Assembly (NCBI GenBank): GCA_963821885.1
Contig: CAWGFN010000002.1
Span: 682,001 to 746,000, forward strand
Direction: 5' to 3'
Length of the DNA: 64,000 nt
Origin: Oleiagrimonas sp963821885
Lineage (GTDB): Bacteria; Pseudomonadota; Gammaproteobacteria; Xanthomonadales; Rhodanobacteraceae
A program made the translations under genes and the position numbers. Each line of letters begins with the position of its first letter. The first letter of the stretch is position 1. This document shows positions 27,561-36,416 of the stretch, in pieces. The notes under the pieces were generated by a model. The model made no database searches. It was not told the DNA's origin and was given only the letters and a program-made list of their open reading frames with translations.

Positions 27561-27665
27561 GCCCAACACTCATTCGGCGCCAAAGTGACGTATTGCACAG
27601 AGTATGGCGCTCGCAAACACCCGCCGCAATTTGCCCGCATCTGATGGCGCATCAGCGGGTTGGGT
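27561..27665 (-). other. attC site G, long 105-bp form
   Basis: Minus strand: R'' ACCCAAC (27665-27659), spacer, L'' TGCGCCA; then, after a long central region, L' TGGCGCC, spacer GAATGAG and R' GTTGGGC (27567-27561). R''/R' and L''/L' pair (6 of 7 positions each). The cassette that should lie to its right is absent; 27666-27830 holds no gene. This is the right end of the array. Confidence 0.78.
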
Positions 27666-27830
27666 GTTGAATCAAGGGCGCGGGCCAACCACCGCGGGCC
27701 GCGCCATGCGGCGGGATGAAGGTGTATGCGTTTTACGCCGCACCCTGGCGGCGTAACGGGATGTCTTCGCCCGGACGAGCGACGTCGGGCAGATCAACGC
27801 CGGGACGAGCCTTATCGGGCCGCCATCGCA

Positions 27831-28373
27831 TCACACGAACAGCGACACCCCATGCACCGCGTACAACGAAAGGCCGCCAAGGCCGACGCCGATGACGCAG
27901 GCGGCCAGCACGTCGCTGGGATAGTGCAGGCCCAGCACCACGCGCGAGAGCGCCACCAGCGCGGCGAAGGGCATCAGCACGACGCACAGCGCGGGGAAGT
28001 AGGCCAGCGCGACCAGGGTGAAGCTGACCGCGTGCAGGGTGTGGCCGGAGGGGAAGCTGAATTCGTCCAGCGGCGGCACGTGGGCGATCACGCCGGGGCA
28101 GGTGCGGAACGGGCGCGGGCGTTTGGTCCAGCCCTTGAGGGAGCGGTACAGGGCCAGCGCGATCACGCCGGTGAGGGCCATGTGCACCGCCGCCTGCACG
28201 CCGCGCATGCCGCCGAACGCCGCCATGGCCGCCATCAGCGTGTACCAGAACACGCCGTCGCCCAGGCGGCTGACCACGGCGAAGAAGCGGCCGGTGGCGC
28301 GCCGCGCGCCCCAGCGGTTGGCGCGGGTGCAGATGCGGGCGTCGAGCGTCGGGTGGTAATTGGCCAGGTTCAT
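27831..28373 (-). CDS. PAP2 superfamily phosphatase
   Basis: 180-residue membrane phosphatase. The three-part PAP2 active site is complete: KGWTKRPRP, PSGHTLHA and SRVVLGLHYPSD. Likely acts on a lipid phosphate such as undecaprenyl pyrophosphate or a phosphatidyl phosphate. Its start overlaps the glycosyltransferase stop (ATGA), so it is the second gene of a two-gene operon. Together with the ArnT-like gene on the other side this suggests envelope lipid or glycolipid modification, by inference. Confidence 0.9.
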   Translation of the reverse strand: MNLANYHPTLDARICTRANRWGARRATGRFFAVVSRLGDGVFWYTLMAAMAAFGGMRGVQAAVHMALTGVIALALYRSLKGWTKRPRPFRTCPGVIAHVPPLDEFSFPSGHTLHAVSFTLVALAYFPALCVVLMPFAALVALSRVVLGLHYPSDVLAACVIGVGLGGLSLYAVHGVSLFV

Positions 28374-29560
28374 GAGCGGACTCCGTGGTCGCGCGTGCGT
28401 CCGGTGAATCCGGGCGCGCGCGCCTGTCGCTGCGGGTGCGCGGTCCGTTCGGGGCCGAGCAGGATGGTTTCGAAACGGGCCACCATGGCCTCGCGATCCA
28501 GTGCCTCCACGCTGCCGCGCGCGCTGGCGCGCAGGTCGCGGTAGCGCTGGTCGCGGACCAGGCGCTCGCCAGCGGCGATGAAGGCGGCCTCGTCGCCGTC
28601 GGGCGCCAGGTAGCCGTTGTGCCCATCGCGCAGGTGCTCGCTCGCGGCGCCGCTGTCGAAGGCCACCGCGGGCACGCCGCTGGCCAGCGCCTCCATGACC
28701 ACGTTGCCGAAGGTCTCGCTGCGACTGGGGAACACGAACAGGTCGGCGCTGGCATAGCAGCGCGCCAGGTCCTCGCCGTGCCGCATGCCGTGGAACACGA
28801 ACTGCGGATGCTCGCGCTGCAGCCGGGCCCGCGCCGGGCCGTCGCCGATCCACACGTAGCGCAGATCCGGGCAGTGCCGGCGCATGACTTGCCAGGCGCG
28901 CACTGCCAGCTTGAGGTTCTTCTCCGGCGCGATGCGGCCGACGTACAGCATCACCGGCGTATCGCCGGACGCGCCCCACGCCTCGCGCAATCGAACATCA
29001 CGGTGGCGTGGATGAAAGCGCGCGGTGTCCACGCCGCGCGGCAGCACGCGCGTATTGTCGATGCCCAGCGCGCGCAGCTCGCGCGCCAGCGCCTCGGTCG
29101 GCACCACGGTGGCCTGGGCGCGCTGGTGGAAGCGCCTGAGGTGTCCGCGCACCAGCGGCGTCAGCCAGCCCATGCCGTAGTGCCGCGCGTAGTGGTCGAA
29201 GCGCGTGTGGAAGCCGGTGCTGGCCGGGATCCCCAGGCGCCGCGCGCAGCGCAGGGCGCTCACGCCCAGCGGGCCTTCCGTGGCCACGTACACCGCGTCC
29301 GGGCGCTGATGTCGCCAGGTCCGCATCAGGGTGCGGCCGGCGGGAAATCCGAAGCGCAGGCCGGGGTAGCGCGGGATCCCGGCGCCGGGCAGGCACAGCG
29401 TGTCGGCAGGCATCGGCTGGCCGGCCTCGTGGGACTGGCGCGGGCGCACCACGCCGACCCGGTGCCCGCGCGCGCGCAAACCTTCCACCAGCCCGTGCAT
29501 GGTCAGGGCCACGCCGTTGGTTTCCGGCGGATAGGTTTCGGTGACGACGCTGATGATCAT
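28370..29560 (-). CDS. GT4 family glycosyltransferase
   Basis: 396 residues from ATG 29560 (start of the conserved MIISVVTETYPPETNGVALT). GT-B fold: N-terminal GLVEGLRARGHRVGVVRP; nucleotide-sugar domain with YVGRIAPEKNLKLAVRAW and the EX7E motif in SETFGNVVMEALASG. Resembles the mannosyltransferases that glycosylate lipids (MgtA/PimB-like subgroup). First gene of the operon with PAP2; divergent from the ArnT-like gene. Donor and acceptor are not inferable. Confidence 0.9.
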   Translation of the reverse strand: MIISVVTETYPPETNGVALTMHGLVEGLRARGHRVGVVRPRQSHEAGQPMPADTLCLPGAGIPRYPGLRFGFPAGRTLMRTWRHQRPDAVYVATEGPLGVSALRCARRLGIPASTGFHTRFDHYARHYGMGWLTPLVRGHLRRFHQRAQATVVPTEALARELRALGIDNTRVLPRGVDTARFHPRHRDVRLREAWGASGDTPVMLYVGRIAPEKNLKLAVRAWQVMRRHCPDLRYVWIGDGPARARLQREHPQFVFHGMRHGEDLARCYASADLFVFPSRSETFGNVVMEALASGVPAVAFDSGAASEHLRDGHNGYLAPDGDEAAFIAAGERLVRDQRYRDLRASARGSVEALDREAMVARFETILLGPERTAHPQRQARAPGFTGRTRDHGVRS

Positions 29561-29705
29561 CTCGCACGCCCGCAACGTGGCCGATGCAAGGATCGTCCCG
29601 GCGTGTTGCAGCGGCTTGATCGGCGCATGACCGCCGCGTGACGGGTGCGGTCGCGGGGCGCAGGCGCTACACTGGCGCCTTCGTTCCCCGTGCCGGCTGC
29701 CGTTC

Positions 29706-31214
29706 ATGCCCGTTTCCGATTCCGCCACCCGCGATGCGTCGCGCCGCGCCCTGCTCCTGCTGACCGCCCTGCTGGTGCTGATGGGCTTTGGCTTCCAGGG
29801 CTCGCGCGGGCTGTGGAACACCGACGAGGGGCGCTACACCGACACCGCGCTGCAGATGATCGACTCGGGCAACTACCTCCTGCCCGCCTACACCGTCGAC
29901 CGCCCGAACATTTCCAAGCCGCCGATGACCGCCTGGATCATCGCCGGCGCGGTGAAGGTGCTGGGCCGCAACAGCTGGGCGGTGCGCACGCCCTACGCGC
30001 TGGCCTTCATCCTCACCGCCCTGCTGCTGGTGGCGATGGGTCGCGACCTGGTGCCCGACACACCCTGGCTGCCCGGCCTGGTCTACGCCTGTTCGCTGTA
30101 TCCGTTCATGGCCGCCAACGTGGTCAGCACCGACGTGCTGCTGACCGCGTTCGAGGCCCTGGCCGCGCTGGGCTTCGTGCGCGCCTTCTTCGGACCGGCC
30201 ATGCCCGCCTCGCGGCGCTGGCTGGCGCTGATGTGGCTGGGCTTCGGCCTGGCCTTCCTGACCAAGGGCCCGCCCGGCCTGATGCCGCTGCTGGGCATGG
30301 CGCCGTACGCCTTCAGGCGCGATGGCTGGCGCGGCGTGCGCCGGCTGTTCAACCCGCTGGGCGTGGTGCTGTTCCTGGCCGTCGGCCTGAGCTGGTACAC
30401 CGTGGCGATCCTGTCCACGCCGGGCCTGCTGGACTATTTCCTGCATTACGAGGTCTACGACCGCGTGTTCACCGGCGCGCAGGGCCGCCACCAGGAGTGG
30501 TACGGCTGGCTTGTGGTCTACGGCCCGGTGCTGGTCGTCGGCTCGCTGCCGTGGTGGCCGGCGATGGCGCGCGGCGTGCGCGCGGCCGTGTCGAAAGCCT
30601 GGTGGCGCGCGTGGTGGCGCACGGTCGACGCCCGCCTGTTCCTGGTGCTGTGGCTGGCCGTGCCGCTGCTGGTGTTCTGCCTGGCGCGCTCGCGCCTGCC
30701 GATGTACCTGCTGCCGCTGTTCATGCCGCTGTCGCTGCTGCTGGCGCATGGCCTGCGCGGGCGCATCGACCTCACCCGTACCCGCCAGCGCCTGGCCCTG
30801 GGCGCGTGGGTGGCCGTGCTGCTGCTGTTCAAGGGCGTCGCCGCCTATGCCGTGCACACCGGCGCCGACAACCGCCTGCTCACCCGGCAGCTGCGCGCGG
30901 CCACCGGCGCGGGGCTGGACTACGACGCGCTGGCCATCGTGCGCGACACCGACGATCCCGGCGGCATCCGCAAGAACACGCCGTGGGGCATGCGGTTGTA
31001 CCTGGGCAAGGTCGTCTACGGCCTGGCCTGGGGCGATGCCAGGGACGCCGCGCGCCTGTGCCCGCTGCTCGCGCGCCACGGCACGCTGCTGCTGGCCATC
31101 GACACCGGCGTGGCTCCCGCCGTCAAACAGGCCGCCCTGGCCTGCCCGAAGGCGCACGCGCACGTGCTGCCGCAAACCTGGCGGCATCGGCAGCTGGTCC
31201 TTCTGGGGCACTGA
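29706..31214 (+). CDS. ArnT/PMT-like phospholipid-carrier-dependent glycosyltransferase
   Basis: 502-residue membrane enzyme, GT83/GT39 type. After the first helix comes the periplasmic loop DEGRYTDTALQMIDSGNYLLPAY with the catalytic-type acidic residues, and PNISKPPMTAWIIAGAVKVLG as in ArnT. About 11-12 hydrophobic segments, then a C-terminal soluble part with cysteines. ArnT adds aminoarabinose to lipid A; the arn synthesis genes are not here, so another sugar is possible. Divergent from the GT4-PAP2 pair. Confidence 0.85.
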   Translation: MPVSDSATRDASRRALLLLTALLVLMGFGFQGSRGLWNTDEGRYTDTALQMIDSGNYLLPAYTVDRPNISKPPMTAWIIAGAVKVLGRNSWAVRTPYALAFILTALLLVAMGRDLVPDTPWLPGLVYACSLYPFMAANVVSTDVLLTAFEALAALGFVRAFFGPAMPASRRWLALMWLGFGLAFLTKGPPGLMPLLGMAPYAFRRDGWRGVRRLFNPLGVVLFLAVGLSWYTVAILSTPGLLDYFLHYEVYDRVFTGAQGRHQEWYGWLVVYGPVLVVGSLPWWPAMARGVRAAVSKAWWRAWWRTVDARLFLVLWLAVPLLVFCLARSRLPMYLLPLFMPLSLLLAHGLRGRIDLTRTRQRLALGAWVAVLLLFKGVAAYAVHTGADNRLLTRQLRAATGAGLDYDALAIVRDTDDPGGIRKNTPWGMRLYLGKVVYGLAWGDARDAARLCPLLARHGTLLLAIDTGVAPAVKQAALACPKAHAHVLPQTWRHRQLVLLGH

Positions 31215-31297
31215 CACGACGCGGCCCGGATGACCGGGCCGGAGATGGCGCGCTCGGCAGGACAACACGCCGGGCTCCAATTGGGAGCGCAAGAAAA

Positions 31298-31334
31298 CTA
31301 CGCCATTGACGCATGTGCGCCAGAGGCGTAGCAT
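31298..31334 (+). promoter_or_regulatory. Toxin-antitoxin promoter with overlapping inverted-repeat operator
   Basis: -35 TTGACG (31306-31311), 17-base spacer, -10 TAGCAT (31329-31334). The toxin ATG at 31341 lies at the predicted transcription start, so the mRNA appears leaderless and has no Shine-Dalgarno. Inverted repeat CTACGCC (31298-31304) / GGCGTAG (31325-31331) brackets the -35 and overlaps the -10, a likely autoregulation site for the antitoxin. Confidence 0.6.
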
Positions 31335-31340
31335 TCTTCC

Positions 31341-31655
31341 ATGGTTTTTGTCGAGACGCCTGTATTCACATCTCAAATCAAGAGCTTACTGAGTGACGAA
31401 GAATACGCTGCGTTCCAGCGCCGATTGGCTGCCCACCCCGAATCCGGAGCTGTCATCAAGGGAACTGGCGGGTTACGCAAGATCAGGGTCGCTGCAAACG
31501 GTGGCGGCAAACGCGGCGGGGCACGCGTGATCTATTACCACTTCGTCAGCGCCTCGCAAATCGCCCTGTTGCTCATCTATCCGAAAAACCAGCAAGACGA
31601 TCTGACTGCAGCCCAAAAGGCCGCTCTGAAACGAGTCATCGATCAATGGAGGTAA
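31341..31655 (+). CDS. RelE/HigB-type toxin
   Basis: 104 residues with the RelE-superfamily layout of the NadS-linked toxins: FVETPVFTSQIKSLLSDEEY, then GTGGLRKIRVAANGGGKRGGARVIYYH, and a C-terminal LLLIYPKNQQDDLTAAQKAALKRVI. The arginine-rich centre and YPK motif fit an mRNA interferase that acts at the ribosome (family knowledge). The toxin precedes the antitoxin, the HigBA order. Two bases separate its stop from the antitoxin start. Confidence 0.9.
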   Translation: MVFVETPVFTSQIKSLLSDEEYAAFQRRLAAHPESGAVIKGTGGLRKIRVAANGGGKRGGARVIYYHFVSASQIALLLIYPKNQQDDLTAAQKAALKRVIDQWR

Positions 31656-31657
31656 CC

Positions 31658-31948
31658 ATGGATCCCGACATGTTCGCCAATCTGATGGAAAGCGTGAGCC
31701 AGATGGACGAGATTGTCCGTGGCGAACGCCAGCCGTCACGCGAATTTCATATCGACGCGATGGCGGTAAAGGAGATACGCCGCGCGACCGGCCTGTCGCA
31801 GGCCAAGTTCGCCCGCATGGTCGACGTGCAGATCGGCACCCTGCGCAACTGGGAACAGGGCAGGCGTGAACCGGCCGGACCGGCAAAAGCGTTGCTTCGG
31901 GCGATCAGCAAGGACCCCGAGCACGTGCTGAAGGCCCTGGCGGGGTAA
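31658..31948 (+). CDS. HigA/NadS-type antitoxin with XRE helix-turn-helix
   Basis: 96 residues. ATG 31658 chosen because GGAGG lies five to six bases upstream, inside the end of the toxin gene. The HTH is MAVKEIRRATGLSQAKFARMVDVQIGTLRNWEQGRREPAGPA, of the type found in HigA/NadS proteins. Expected to bind the toxin and the operator upstream of the pair. Confidence 0.9.
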   Translation: MDPDMFANLMESVSQMDEIVRGERQPSREFHIDAMAVKEIRRATGLSQAKFARMVDVQIGTLRNWEQGRREPAGPAKALLRAISKDPEHVLKALAG

Positions 31949-31994
31949 CCATACGCGAGACGGTCATACCTCGCCGCCAGCACCACGAAACAAC

Positions 31995-32021
31995 AAAGGC
32001 CGCTCAGCAAGCGGCCTTTTT
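31995..32021. terminator. Bidirectional intrinsic terminator between antitoxin and tRNA-Arg
   Basis: Stem AAAGGCCGCT / AGCGGCCTTT (31995-32004 and 32010-32019), with TTTTT on the plus side and a T-rich TTTGTTGTTT on the minus side. It can end the toxin-antitoxin transcript and, in the other direction, the tRNA-Arg transcript. Confidence 0.8.
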
Positions 32022-32027
32022 GACAGA

Positions 32028-32104
32028 TGGCGCGCTCGGCGGGATTCGAACCCACGACCCCTGCCTTCGGAGGGCAGTACTCTATCCAGCTGAGCTACGA
32101 GCGC
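32028..32104 (-). tRNA. tRNA-Arg, anticodon CCG, CCA encoded
   Basis: On the minus strand the acceptor GCGCTCG pairs with CGAGCGC. D arm AGCTCAGCTGGATAGAGT; anticodon stem CTGCC/GGCAG around loop CTCCGAA (anticodon CCG, reads CGG); T arm GTGGGTTCGAATCCCGC. Discriminator G and an encoded CCA follow (32030-32028). A TACAAT -10 lies just upstream (32119-32114). Confidence 0.97.
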
Positions 32105-32171
32105 GTGGCGGGCATTGTAGCCGAGGCGGGTGCCTGCGCCTACGTCCGGCGCGGCGATCCCTGAAGCACGA

Positions 32172-32199
32172 AGGCCCCCGCCGTTGCCGGCGGAGGCCT
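32172..32199 (-). terminator. Hairpin after the first M61 peptidase gene
   Basis: Twelve-base stem with one mismatch (AGGCCcCCGCCG / CGGCGGaGGCCT) and loop TTGC, 32 bases after the stop codon at 32232. On the minus strand it is followed by TCGTGCTT, which is a poor T-run. Confidence 0.5.
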
Positions 32200-32231
32200 C
32201 CCTGCGTCGCGCATGGCGCGGCGTGTCGCGG

Positions 32232-34207
32232 TCAGTGCAGCGCCTTGAGCGTGTGCTTGAGCGGGGTCAGCACCTCGGACAGGTAGTCCGGCCGGCCCTT
32301 GATGCGCTCCAGGTGCGGGTACTGCAGGCCGCCGTGGTAGTTGATCTCGACGGTCTGGTAGGCGTCGAAGTTCTTCACCAGCAGCTTGATCGGCGCCTTG
32401 CTGTCCTTGGCGTCGGTGATGGCCTTCTTCAGCGCGTCGGTGCTGAAATCCTGGCCGTTGACGGCGACGATGGTCATCGATGGCGCCAGGCCCGCCTTGA
32501 ACGCCGGACCATCCCACAGCACGTCGCGCAACTCGCCCTTGCCGCTCACCGCGATGCCGATGGAGTAGCTCAGGTCGGCGAAGTGGTAACGCTTCTCCAG
32601 GGCCTGCATGCCGTCGCTGGGCTTGTCGGTGTAGACCAGCTTCCAGCCCTCGTCCTCCAGGCCCTTGGACAGGTTCACGTGACCCTCGAGGCGGTGGTCG
32701 AGGAAGCTCTTCCAGTCGTACGGAGCCACCTTGTTCAACGCGGCCACGATGTCGTCGAAGCGCCAGGTGTTGATGTCCCAGGCACCCGGATCGACACCGA
32801 AGAAGTCACGCGCGAAGTTGTTCAGATTGCGCTTGTTGTGGGTCAGCTCGCGGATCTTCGCGTCCACTGCGGTCCAGATCATCTGGCCACCCGAGTAGTA
32901 GTCCTCGCTCATCTGGTAGTTGCGGTACGGCAACGGCGCACGCTGGGCGATGGTCGGGTCGTTGGTGGTGTCGAGGATGTTGCGCCAGGTCATGCCCGGG
33001 CGGCCGCGGTCATAGCGCGCGCCGACGGCGGCCAGCATCTCCAGCGCCTGCTTCTTGGTCCACAGGCCCGAACGCGCGGCCATCACGTAGCCCGAGTACT
33101 GGGTGAAGCCCTCGTAGACCCACAGGCCCATGTCGCGCTTGACCTCGTTGAAGTTCGGCGTCCACAGCTCGGCCGGGCGGCGGTACTTGCCGTCCCAGGA
33201 GTGGTTGAACTCGTGCGCCAGCAGGTCGCGGCCGGCCCAGCTCTGCTTGTACTTGGTGAAGTAGTCGGTGCCGACGCCGTTCTCGCTGGAACGGTGGTGC
33301 TCCAGGCCGATGCCGCTCATCTTCTTGCTCAGCGAGAGCAGGAAATCGTAGTGATTGAAGTGGAAGGTGCCGTACTGGCGGTGCATCTGCGTGACCAGTT
33401 CGCGGTGCGCGGCGATGGCGTCCTTGCTGGCATCGAGGTCCTTGGCCTCGTCGGCGAACACGTTCAGGTGCACCGGCACGGTGCCGCCGGGGTTGAGGTC
33501 GAAGCGCTTGTAGTACTTGCCGGCGAACATCGGCGAGTCGACCAGGTTCTCGAAGTCGATCGGCTTGAAGGTCACCGTGTAGCTGCCCGCGGCCTCGCCG
33601 TGGCCGGCTTGCTGGTCGGCCGCGCGCAGCGCGGTGGCGTACTTGAAGTCCTTGGGCAACGTGACGTCGGCCTGCACCTGGATGTCGCGGCCGTAGTAAG
33701 CCGGCCGGATACAGCGCCACCGTGTTCCACTGCAGGTTGAGCATCTGCGGGGTCATCACGATGCGGCCCTGTCGGCGGTTCTGCGGCGACAGGTACTGGA
33801 ACCACACGTCGAGCGCGCTTCACGCCCTCGGGCACGTCGACGTGGAAGGCGTAGACGTTGGCCGGGTCGCGCTTCCACTTCAGCACCTCGCCATTGGCCT
33901 TGACCACCAGGCCGGCGAACTTGTCGATGGGACCGGTCGGCGAATGGTTGCCGGGGATCCACTGCGGATACAGCAGGGTGACCGGACCGGCGCTGACCGG
34001 GATGGTCTCGTTGACGCGGAAGATGCGGTGCGCCAGGTCGGTGGCGTCCACGCTGAGCTTGAGGGTGCCGGGATAGGCCACGTCCTGCGGCGCGGGGACG
34101 GTGAATTCGCGCGGCACGGGCTGCGGGCCGCTGCTGGCCTGCGCGCCGAGGGCAGGCAACGCCAGCAGTGTGGCCAGCAGGGCCACGGTGAGGGTACGGG
34201 TCTTCAT
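32232..34207 (-). pseudogene. M61 family peptidase with PDZ domain, two frameshifts
   Basis: Secreted glycyl-aminopeptidase-like metalloprotease of about 655 residues when joined. ATG 34207, signal peptide (LLATLLALPALGAQA). Zinc motif HEFNHSWDG in LLAHEFNHSWDGKYRRP, with a downstream VYEGFTQYSGYVMA that supplies the third ligand glutamate; C-terminal PDZ (MTIVAVNGQDFSTDALKKA). The frame breaks near 33815 (after VPEGVK; expected LDVWFQYLS) and near 33698 (after YPAG; expected YYGRDIQVQADV). Both read as one extra base. Paralogue of the next gene upstream. Confidence 0.85.
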
Positions 34208-34271
34208 CAATCGGTCTCCGATGGAGCGGTGACGCCGGCCGCACGATTGCCGTGCGGCCGGCCTGTGTCGA

Positions 34272-36206
34272 TTACTTGCGCGCCTTGAGGATGGCGTCGA
34301 GGCGGTTCCGGGTGCCCTTCACGCGCACCAGGTGCGGGTACTTCAGGCCGCCGTGGTAGTCGATATCCAGCGTGCGGTAGCGGCCGATGCTCTTGATCAG
34401 CAGCTTGATCGGCGCCTTGTTGCTGGCGGCGTCGGTGACCGCCTGCTTCATGCCGCCGGTGCTGAAGTCCTTGCCGTTGACGGCGACCACCGTCATGCCC
34501 GGGACCAGACCGGCCTTGAAGGCGGGGCCGCCCCACTGCACGTCGTACACGCGGCCGCTGCTGCCGACCATGAAGCCGGCCGAGTAGGACAGGTTCAGGC
34601 CGCGGTTGAAGGCGCCGGAGGTGGACTTCTCGAAGGCCGAGGGCTTGTCGGTGTAGACCAGCTTCCAGCCGCCGCGCTCGAGGCCGTGCTCGGGCAGATC
34701 GGTGCCGGTGTAGTCCAGGCGCTCGCGCAGGAACTTGGCCCAGTCATAGGGCTGCACGGCGTTCAGCGTCTTGACCACCTCGTCGAAGTCGTAGGTGCGG
34801 GTCACGTAGCTGCCGTTGTCCATGCCGTAGAAGGCGTGGGCGAAGTCATCCAGCGACTTGTGGCCACGGCTGAGCTCGCGGAGCTTGGTGTCCACGTCCA
34901 GCCACAGCAGCTGGCCTTCCGGATAGAAGTCGGTGCCGCGGCGCCAGTTGCTCCAGCCGCCGCGACCGGCGTAGGTCAGGGGCGCGGCCGTCGCGGTGTC
35001 CTGCAGCGAGCGCCACTGGCGGCCGGTGCGATGGGCCATGCTGGCGGCGATCATGGCGATGGCGTCGTGGTACTGGTCGGCCGTCCACAGGCCCGAACGC
35101 GCGGTCAGCACGCCGGCCCAGTAGTCGGTCAGGCCCTCGTAGACCCACAGCAGGTCGTCGCTCTTGACCATGTTGAAATTCGGCGTCCACAGGTCGTACG
35201 GACGGCGGAACTTGCCGTTCCACGAATGCACCCACTCGTGCGGCATGAGCGTGGCCGCGCGCAGGTACAGGGCCTTGTTGGTCAGGTAGTCCGCCGGCAG
35301 GCGGTCGTCGCTGGACTGGTGGTGCTCCAGGCCGAAGTGGTCGACCTGGTCGGACAGGGTCAGCAGGAAGTCGTAATGCTCGAAGTGATGGTTGCCGAAC
35401 AGCGCCAGGATCTGCTTGACCAGCTGGCGGTGGTCGGCGATCTGCTCCTTGCTGATGTCCACGTTGTCGGCGCTGTCACCGACGATGTTCAGGTGCACCG
35501 GCACCTTGGCGCCCGGCGCCAGGTCCACGCGCTTGAAGTACTTGCCGGCGATAAGCGGCGAGTCGACGAAGTTGTTGAAGCTGACCGGCTTGAACGTCAC
35601 CTGGTCGCCGGACTGGCTGGCCACTTCCAGCGCGCTGGCGAACTTCCAGCCCTCGGGCAGCTCCACGGTCGGCTGGATCATCACCTGCCGCGAGTAGTAG
35701 CCGGCCGGGTAGAACGCCACCTGATTGAACTCGATGTCGGCCAGGTCGTTGTCGGTCGACGGGCCGGCGCCGAACTGGCCGCCGTTGCCCGGCGACAGGA
35801 ACTGGAAGCTCAGGTCCAGCGCCTTCACGCCCTCGGGCACCTTAAGGTGCAGGGTGAACATGTCGCGCAGGTCGCGCTGCCAGGGAATCTGCTTGCCGTT
35901 GGCGGTGATGATCAGGCCGGCGATGTTGTTGATCGGGCCGGTCGGCGCGTGCTCGCCGGGAATCCACTTGGGGTAGTACAGCGTGAAGTCGCCGGACTTG
36001 GCCACCGGAATGGTCTCGCGCACGTCGAAGATGCGGTCGGCGGCGCGACGCATGTCCACGTGCACCGACAGCGTGCCACCGGGATACGGCGTGTCGCTGG
36101 GATGCTTGTTGTGGGGGGCCGTGGCGGCCAGTGTCGCGGGCGCGACGGACAGTGCCGCGACCAGCGCGCACGCGGCAAGAATCGGACGGAATGATGTGCT
36201 CGACAT
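34272..36206 (-). CDS. M61 family peptidase with PDZ domain, intact
   Basis: 644 residues from ATG 36206 (GGGAG upstream), signal peptide ending about residue 28. N-terminal M61 beta domain (YYPKWIPGEHAPTGPINNIAGL), catalytic HEWVHSWNG (H323, E324, H327) followed by LLWVYEGLTDYWAGVL carrying the third ligand glutamate, and a C-terminal PDZ (VVAVNGKDFSTGGMKQAV). Likely periplasmic or extracellular aminopeptidase. Tandem with the broken paralogue 64 bases downstream; the pair looks like a duplication that has diverged. Confidence 0.92.
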   Translation of the reverse strand: MSSTSFRPILAACALVAALSVAPATLAATAPHNKHPSDTPYPGGTLSVHVDMRRAADRIFDVRETIPVAKSGDFTLYYPKWIPGEHAPTGPINNIAGLIITANGKQIPWQRDLRDMFTLHLKVPEGVKALDLSFQFLSPGNGGQFGAGPSTDNDLADIEFNQVAFYPAGYYSRQVMIQPTVELPEGWKFASALEVASQSGDQVTFKPVSFNNFVDSPLIAGKYFKRVDLAPGAKVPVHLNIVGDSADNVDISKEQIADHRQLVKQILALFGNHHFEHYDFLLTLSDQVDHFGLEHHQSSDDRLPADYLTNKALYLRAATLMPHEWVHSWNGKFRRPYDLWTPNFNMVKSDDLLWVYEGLTDYWAGVLTARSGLWTADQYHDAIAMIAASMAHRTGRQWRSLQDTATAAPLTYAGRGGWSNWRRGTDFYPEGQLLWLDVDTKLRELSRGHKSLDDFAHAFYGMDNGSYVTRTYDFDEVVKTLNAVQPYDWAKFLRERLDYTGTDLPEHGLERGGWKLVYTDKPSAFEKSTSGAFNRGLNLSYSAGFMVGSSGRVYDVQWGGPAFKAGLVPGMTVVAVNGKDFSTGGMKQAVTDAASNKAPIKLLIKSIGRYRTLDIDYHGGLKYPHLVRVKGTRNRLDAILKARK

Positions 36207-36416
36207 GGGGACTCCCGGATGGACGACGCCGCGAGACCACTCGGCTCGCGTCGTCGGTCGTTGACGATGAAGAACGCCCGCATGCCCCCTGGGGTAAAAC
36301 GGGCGATCCATCCATCCTAGACCCGGGTCGGGCCCCACCCTTGTGCCAAAGGTCATGCCGGCACGGTGATGGCGACACCCGACGCCGCGCGCGGCGGCCG
36401 GGTGTCGCCCGCAGGC

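Larger units (their letters stand above)
24738..27665 (-). mobile_element. Integron cassette array without integrase (CALIN-type), six cassettes
   Basis: Six small genes all on the minus strand, each followed by an attC-like site, in DNA visibly lower in GC than the flanks. In four of the six (24791, 25721, 26190 and 27324 genes) the stop codon lies inside the R'' box of the following attC, a common feature of true cassettes. Cassette boundaries are seen at 24738-24796, 25195-25263, 25669-25726, 26137-26195, 26635-26690 (weak), 27270-27329 and 27561-27665. No intI gene or attI lies on either side within the window; flanking genes are MazG-like and PAP2 genes. Sites near the left end are more degraded than those near the right. 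Confidence 0.8.
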
